A stretch of DNA of 36,285 nucleotides from positions 1 through 36,285 of the forward strand of contig JAYKIB010000295.1 of NCBI GenBank assembly GCA_035285005.1. The letters run 5' to 3'. Positions 31,881 through 36,285 of the stretch are shown one piece after another; within the stretch, counting starts at the first letter, position 1, and each line of letters begins with the position of its first letter. Both the position numbers and the translations under genes were made by a program. The notes below the pieces were generated by a model. The model saw only the letters and a list, made by a program, of their open reading frames with translations. It made no database searches and was not told the DNA's origin. The stretch is from Prochlorothrix sp035285005. Lineage in GTDB: Bacteria; Cyanobacteriota; Cyanobacteriia; Prochlorotrichales; Prochlorotrichaceae.

Positions 31881-34340
31881 CTAGCGTTGTTTCAGGATGA
31901 GCAAGGTGAGGTCATCAAAAACCTCCTGGGTGCCAATGAAAGCCTTTACGTCATCGATGACGGCATGGCGAATTTCCTGGGCCGATCGTTGGTAGTTGCG
32001 TAATAGCACTTGGTGGAGTCGATCGAGTCCGTACTGCTGATTATCCAGATTCATGGCCTCCGTGATGCCATCGGTGTAGAGCCCTGCCACATCTCCCGAT
32101 TCCAGAGACACCTCAACTTCAGCTAAAAAATGGGAAATATCGGACTCAATCCCGAGGGGGAATCCCAAATCCAAGGTATCCACCGATTCCACCCCCCCGC
32201 TGGACCGCACCACGATGAGCTCCTCATGCTGACCACTGAGGCGAATCCGACCGGCTTCGTAGTCGAGGATGGCGATCGTCATGTTTTTGTAGGACTTCAT
32301 CCGCTGGGTGTTGCCGTAGATGGTGCGATTGACCGCATTAATTAATTGGGCGGGATTGGTTTCGCCATTGACCAGCAGTGCCCGCACCGCCGTTTGCGCC
32401 ATTAACATCACCATGCCACTTTCCATCCCGTGGCCCGTCACATCACCGATGCCGATGCGCACCCGCCCTTCATGCTGCAACACATCATAGTAGTCGCCCC
32501 CCACCTCCGTGGCCGGTTCCATAAAACCAGCAATGTCCAAGCCGACGATTTCCCCCAGTTCCTCCTCCGTGGGCAGGATCATCTGCTGGAGCTTGCGGGT
32601 AAAGTTGAGTTCGGTCTCCATGCGCAGGTTCTCGCCCTGGAGCCGCTGATTGAGGTTGGAAATTTCCAGATTTGCGGCTGCAAGGGCGGCGGTGCGATCG
32701 GCCACCCGCTGTTCCAAGCCCTTATTAATGTCTTCGAGTTGAAATTTGGCACGCCGCAGATCCCGTTCCCGCATTTTGACTTCCGTGAACATGGTTTGGA
32801 ATACCCGCGCCAGTTGGCCTAACTCATCTTGGCGCTGGGCAAGGGGATCGAGACTGGCGGGGCGGAAGCGATCGGCTTCTACGGCGGAGGCGGCTAGGGT
32901 AAGCACCTCCACCTGTTGCACATAGTCCAGCAGCTCCTGGGTTTTGGTTTCCAGGGCATCCATGACCTGGTTGTAGCGACGGGCGATCGCCCCCACCTCC
33001 GTGAAGGGGTGGACCGGTGCCCGCAGGCTGATGTCCTGGGTCTGGGCCTGTTGTTCCAGAATCTGGAAGAGTTCGTAGAGTTCGGTACTGGCCCCATGTT
33101 CCGAAGAGTTGAGGCCCAGTTCTTCGTCTTCCACAGAGACGCGCAGGGGCCGGAGCCGATCGAACCCCTTGAGCAGGAGCCAGGTGAGGCCGAAGGCCCA
33201 GATAAAGCACACACCGACCCCTAGCAGTTGCACGAGGGCCTGTTGCCAGCGGGCGAGGCCGGGGGTGAGGAATTCCGGCTTGGCGAAGAGGGCAAAGGCG
33301 ATCGTTCCCCAGGCCCCGGCTCCCCCATGGACCCCGATCGCGTCCACGGCATCATCCACCTTATGGGTCAGGAGCCAGTGGTTGAGGCTGCCCATGATCA
33401 CGGCCCCCAGGGCACCGATGAGGAAGGCATGGCTACTGCTGATTGCATGGCAGGAGGCGGTGACGGCAACGAGACCGGCGAGGGAACCGTTGATCAGGCG
33501 TTCCACTTCTATGCGGCCCACCTGGAACCAGCTTAGGATTCCGGCGGTGACCATCCCGGCGGCCCCGGCCACCATGGTATTGAGGACGATCGTGGCTACG
33601 GCGGCGTTAAATTTCAGGGTGCTGCCGCCATTGAAGCCAATCCAGCCAATCCAGAGCAGCATGGCACCGAGGACGGCCATGGGCAGGTTAGATCCTTGGA
33701 TTTTGCGGGTTTCGCCCTGGGATAGAAAGCGGCCACTGCGGGAGCCAATGACGAGGATGGCGGCGAGGCTGACCCAGGCCCCGGTGCTGTGGACGACGGT
33801 GGATCCGGCAAAGTCCACGAAGCCAAGGCGGCCCAGCCAGCCCAGGTTGCTGCCGTTGTTGACACCGTTCCAGACCCAGCAGCCCAGGAGGGGATAGATG
33901 AGGCCGGAGACGAGGGTGGCGGTGATGAGGTACGCGGGAAAGCGTAGTCGTTCCGCCACGGCACCGGAGACGATCGTGGTGGCGGTGCTACAAAACATGA
34001 GTTGGAAGACGAAGAAGGCGACGATGGTGGGGGACTGACTGCCGGCGTCCCAGAGAAATGCGCTGTGGCCAATCCAGCCCCTGTGGGTGTCGCCAAACAT
34101 GAGGCCGAAGCCGATCGCCCAGAACAGCACCACGGAGATTCCCAAATCCGCGAGGTTTTTGACGGCGACGTTAATACTATTTTTGGATCGGGTCAGGCCC
34201 GACTCCAGGCACATAAAGCCCGGTTGCATGAGGAAGACCAGTCCTGCGGAGACCAGGAGCCAGAGGGCGTTTGTGAAGTCTGTGGGGGTTGCGTCGGGGG
34301 AGGCGAGGATTGCCTGTTGGGACAGAAGGGCCACCAGCAT
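31881..34340 (-). CDS. Ammonium transporter fused to a PP2C/SpoIIE-type phosphatase
   Basis: Inner-membrane fusion of 819 aa. Residues 20-400 form a full Amt/Rh channel. The twin pore histidines are His184 (DFAGSTVVHSTG, with Asp176 in the AmtB Asp160 position) and His338 (DAIGVHGGAGAWG); pore motifs FQLMFCSTA and GFNGGSTL are also kept. The Amt tail (EDEELGLNSSEHG, 404-415) leads to a HAMP-like stretch (about 494-521) and a coiled coil (525-585). A PP2C/SpoIIE domain fills 590-819. Its metal-binding motifs are GGDYYDV (Asp616), GDVTGHGMES (Asp633), YTDGITEA (Asp757) and FDDLTLLIL (Asp809/810). Both halves look active. Inferred role: sensing ammonium or its flux and dephosphorylating a Ser/Thr-phosphorylated partner. 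It lies 56 bp after the permease gene. No NtcA-type site was seen. Confidence 0.93.
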   Translation of the reverse strand: MLVALLSQQAILASPDATPTDFTNALWLLVSAGLVFLMQPGFMCLESGLTRSKNSINVAVKNLADLGISVVLFWAIGFGLMFGDTHRGWIGHSAFLWDAGSQSPTIVAFFVFQLMFCSTATTIVSGAVAERLRFPAYLITATLVSGLIYPLLGCWVWNGVNNGSNLGWLGRLGFVDFAGSTVVHSTGAWVSLAAILVIGSRSGRFLSQGETRKIQGSNLPMAVLGAMLLWIGWIGFNGGSTLKFNAAVATIVLNTMVAGAAGMVTAGILSWFQVGRIEVERLINGSLAGLVAVTASCHAISSSHAFLIGALGAVIMGSLNHWLLTHKVDDAVDAIGVHGGAGAWGTIAFALFAKPEFLTPGLARWQQALVQLLGVGVCFIWAFGLTWLLLKGFDRLRPLRVSVEDEELGLNSSEHGASTELYELFQILEQQAQTQDISLRAPVHPFTEVGAIARRYNQVMDALETKTQELLDYVQQVEVLTLAASAVEADRFRPASLDPLAQRQDELGQLARVFQTMFTEVKMRERDLRRAKFQLEDINKGLEQRVADRTAALAAANLEISNLNQRLQGENLRMETELNFTRKLQQMILPTEEELGEIVGLDIAGFMEPATEVGGDYYDVLQHEGRVRIGIGDVTGHGMESGMVMLMAQTAVRALLVNGETNPAQLINAVNRTIYGNTQRMKSYKNMTIAILDYEAGRIRLSGQHEELIVVRSSGGVESVDTLDLGFPLGIESDISHFLAEVEVSLESGDVAGLYTDGITEAMNLDNQQYGLDRLHQVLLRNYQRSAQEIRHAVIDDVKAFIGTQEVFDDLTLLILKQR

Positions 34341-34396
34341 GGGGTCTCACGGTGAGGGAACAGCCCTTAGGATACAGCGTTGGGGGAGGGGGGCCG

Positions 34397-35698
34397 TTAG
34401 TGGCTGCGCAGGGCGACGATGGGGTCGAGCTGGGCGGCTTGGCGGGCGGGAATAACGCCGAAGCCGAGGCCGATGCTGCCGGAGATGGAGATGGAGATGA
34501 GGATGACGGTGCCGGAAATTTGGGTGATGAGGGCGGTGGTACTGCCGAGGAGGAGGATGGCGCTGATGCCGATCGCGGTGCCGATCGCGCCCCCGAGGGC
34601 GGAGACGATGATCGCTTCGATCAGGAATTGGAGGAGGATGTCGCCTTGGTTGGCGCCGATCGCTTTGCGGAGGCCGATTTCCTGGGTCCGTTCCGAGACG
34701 GAGACGAGCATGATGTTCATGATGCCGATGCCGCCGACGAAGAGGGAGATGCCGGCGATACCGGCGAGGAGGATGGTGAGGGCGCCGGTGATGTTGCCGA
34801 CGGTTTCGAGGATGTCTTCCTGGCTGCGCACTTCAAAGTCGTTGCTACCGGTGATGTTGTGGCGTTGACGCAGGAGGTTGGTGATTTGGAATTCGGCGGC
34901 TTTGCTTTGGGTTTCCTGGGCGGCGATCGAGATGAAGCTGACTTCGGTGCCGGCGCCGAGGTTGGTTTTGCCGACGATGCGATCGGCCATGGTGGTGAGG
35001 GGGATGAAGATCACGTCGTCTTGGTTGGTGCCGGCGAAGCTGCCCTTGGGGCGGGTCATGCCGATGACTTGGAAGGTGAGGTTTTGGATCCGGATTTGTT
35101 GGCCGACGAGGGTTTCGGAGGGGAGGAGGGGTTTGTTGTCGCTGAGTTTGTCGCAGATGCCGCCCTGGACTGCGCCGAGGCGATCGGCGTCTCCGGGTTG
35201 GAGGTTGAGGAGTTGTTCGGTGATGTAGCAGCCGACGACGGCGACGCGCTCGCGGCGTTGGAGGTCGGCGTCGGTGAGGAAGCGGCCTTGGGCTAGCTCG
35301 AAGCTGCGGACGCTGGGGAAGCTGGGGGTGGTGCCGAAGAGTTGGGTGGAGAGGTTGTTGTTGCGGTAGACGACGGTGCCGAGGCCGCTGATTTGGGGGG
35401 CAACGTCGAGGACGGTGGGCACTTGGTCGCGGATGGCCCAGGCGTCTTCGAGGACGAGGGTGTCGGGAATCTCGAAGGAGATGCGGCGGGTGTCGTCGTT
35501 ACCGGGGACGACGAAGAGGACGTTGGGGCCGAGGGAGGCGAATTCTTTGTCGGCGAGGCGTTGTACGCCTTGGCCGATGCCGATCATGGTGATGACGGAT
35601 GCGTTGCCGATGATGATGCCGACCATGGTGAGGATGGTGCGGAGTTTGTTGGCGCTGAGGGCGGCGATCGCCATCTGGAAACTTTCGGTGAGGTGCAT
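34397..35698 (-). CDS. MacB/FtsX-type ABC transporter permease
   Basis: Membrane subunit of 433 aa with MacB architecture. It has a first span (LRTILTMVGIIIGNASVITM), then a periplasmic core of about 230 residues (MacB_PCD), then three C-terminal FtsX spans starting ALTILLAGIAGISLFVGGIGI. The motifs NIMLVSVSERTQEIGLRKAIGA and PARQAAQLDPIVALR are diagnostic of the family. Such permeases work with a cytoplasmic ATPase and a membrane-fusion protein in efflux or envelope lipid/peptide export. Neither partner is inside the window; they may lie to the right or elsewhere. It is followed at 56 bp by the amt fusion on the same strand, a possible operon. Confidence 0.92.
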   Translation of the reverse strand: MHLTESFQMAIAALSANKLRTILTMVGIIIGNASVITMIGIGQGVQRLADKEFASLGPNVLFVVPGNDDTRRISFEIPDTLVLEDAWAIRDQVPTVLDVAPQISGLGTVVYRNNNLSTQLFGTTPSFPSVRSFELAQGRFLTDADLQRRERVAVVGCYITEQLLNLQPGDADRLGAVQGGICDKLSDNKPLLPSETLVGQQIRIQNLTFQVIGMTRPKGSFAGTNQDDVIFIPLTTMADRIVGKTNLGAGTEVSFISIAAQETQSKAAEFQITNLLRQRHNITGSNDFEVRSQEDILETVGNITGALTILLAGIAGISLFVGGIGIMNIMLVSVSERTQEIGLRKAIGANQGDILLQFLIEAIIVSALGGAIGTAIGISAILLLGSTTALITQISGTVILISISISGSIGLGFGVIPARQAAQLDPIVALRSH

Positions 35699-35750
35699 GG
35701 GGGGCGAGGGGGCTTTGGGACGGTGCTTATTTTAGCGTGGGGGGTTGGGG

Positions 35751-35847
35751 GGCACCTGGATTAATTGTGGTAGGCGGCGAAGCTGCCTAACCCAACCCTG
35801 ATTCTGCTGTGGGTACTACGGTCGAAATTTGAATTTTTCGAGGTGCC
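35751..35847 (+). mobile_element. 97-bp MITE-like element, copy 8
   Basis: 97 bp, with ends GGCACCTGGATTAATT and TTTTTCGAGGTGCC. The hairpin is slightly decayed (GGTAGGCGGCGAAGCTGCC). Flanks TTGGGG (35745-35750) and CTGGGG (35848-35853) agree at 5 of 6 bases. It lies 52 bp upstream of the permease start codon. Confidence 0.87.
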
Positions 35848-35853
35848 CTGGGG

Positions 35854-36285
35854 TGGGTCAGGTTTTGCGCAGGGTAATGGAATGGGGATTTGGGATTGTC
35901 GCGATCGCGATCGATCGACTGCTGGAATTACGAGAAGTGGATCGATCGATTTCGGTCAATTTCACAACAAAATTGTTGATTTTTCAGGTTGATGACCGTT
36001 TTGATTGTGTAATATTTTGTAATCAAAAATTGCTTGCAGAGATGGCTTAGAATATGTCAGGCTACTGGATAGCAACTTTAGCAAGCTCATTCTTTTTTCT
36101 TCCGTTAAGGGGCGTATCTCTCATGTCTGGTGAATTGCAACTGTCGTTTGTGCAAGTGCCTTAGTGGTGCAGAAAAGTCGTCAAAGTGAGACTAGGCAGG
36201 GGTTTAAGCCGTTTGAGAGCCTTTGGGTTTTTGGGGTGGGAACACTGTAACTCTGGAGAATTCAACTCGGTCTCGGAGATATCGT
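35854..36285. other. Right-edge region without a called gene
   Basis: About 430 bp, less GC-rich than the rest (AT-rich around 35950-36110), with several GATCGATCG words. A frame at 35829-36050 starts inside the MITE and lacks family features. This may be the upstream region of a gene beyond the window. Confidence 0.4.

Noticed and set aside
34341..34396. NtcA site (GTA-N8-TAC) upstream of the amt fusion
   Set aside because: No such spaced pair is present in the short gap. The gene may be transcribed from the permease promoter.
34289..35296. 335-residue plus-strand frame opposite the permease gene
   Set aside because: Extremely Asp/Glu/Gly-rich composition produced by antisense reading of a GC-rich gene. 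The minus-strand permease explains the sequence.
35829..36050. 73-residue frame at the right edge
   Set aside because: It starts inside the MITE and has no ribosome binding site or conserved feature.

Overview
The window is chromosomal DNA from a fairly GC-rich cyanobacterium. Three things support this: cytochrome b6f genes petC-petA and a tiny photosystem I gene psaM; the lineage-typical genes zam, a CYP120-like P450 and a DUF3067-type protein; and very frequent CGATCG/GCGATCGC (HIP1-like) words. A filamentous, non-heterocystous Prochlorothrix/Limnothrix-like organism is a guess only. No rRNA, tRNA or CRISPR array was seen.

Layout. 1-1094: the truncated start of a possible transposase gene entering from the left edge, then about 1 kb packed with short repeats. 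1095-6983: a very large alpha-2-macroglobulin-like lipoprotein. 7077-9410: a DUF3067-type gene (minus) divergent from petC-petA (plus). 9641-11227: pgi (minus). 11228-12069: a repeat-rich gap. 12070-15904: mutS and a Uma2-type gene. 15870-17237: a P450 (minus) overlapping the Uma2 gene tail to tail. 17594-21961: a plus-strand run of menF-like isochorismate synthase, HAD hydrolase, folD and a small conserved gene. 22059-25714: VOC protein, Nudix hydrolase (minus), malQ and a lipase-like protein. 25889-28276: zam (minus). 28277-29512: 1.2 kb with no credible gene but two copies of a second repeat. 29513-30870: phoU (minus) divergent from psaM (plus). 31182-31676: small membrane protein. 31881-35698: MacB/FtsX-type permease followed by an ammonium transporter fused to a PP2C/SpoIIE phosphatase (both minus).

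Most genes are housekeeping or photosynthetic. The unusual content is of two kinds. First, several enzymes have altered active sites or architectures: the Amt-phosphatase fusion, a lipase-fold protein with Asn in place of the nucleophilic Ser, the degenerate RNB protein Zam, an alpha-2-macroglobulin without its thioester, and an isochorismate synthase with long low-complexity inserts. Second, the intergenic space is colonised by a 97-99 bp miniature inverted-repeat element. It has at least seven full copies; three are flanked by perfect 6-bp direct repeats and two more by 5-of-6 matches, and all carry a central hairpin whose arms covary. The truncated gene at the left edge is bordered by a matching terminal repeat and may be the autonomous parent. 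A second ~130 bp family, a 125-bp tandem duplication and a 27-bp tandem array add to the picture.
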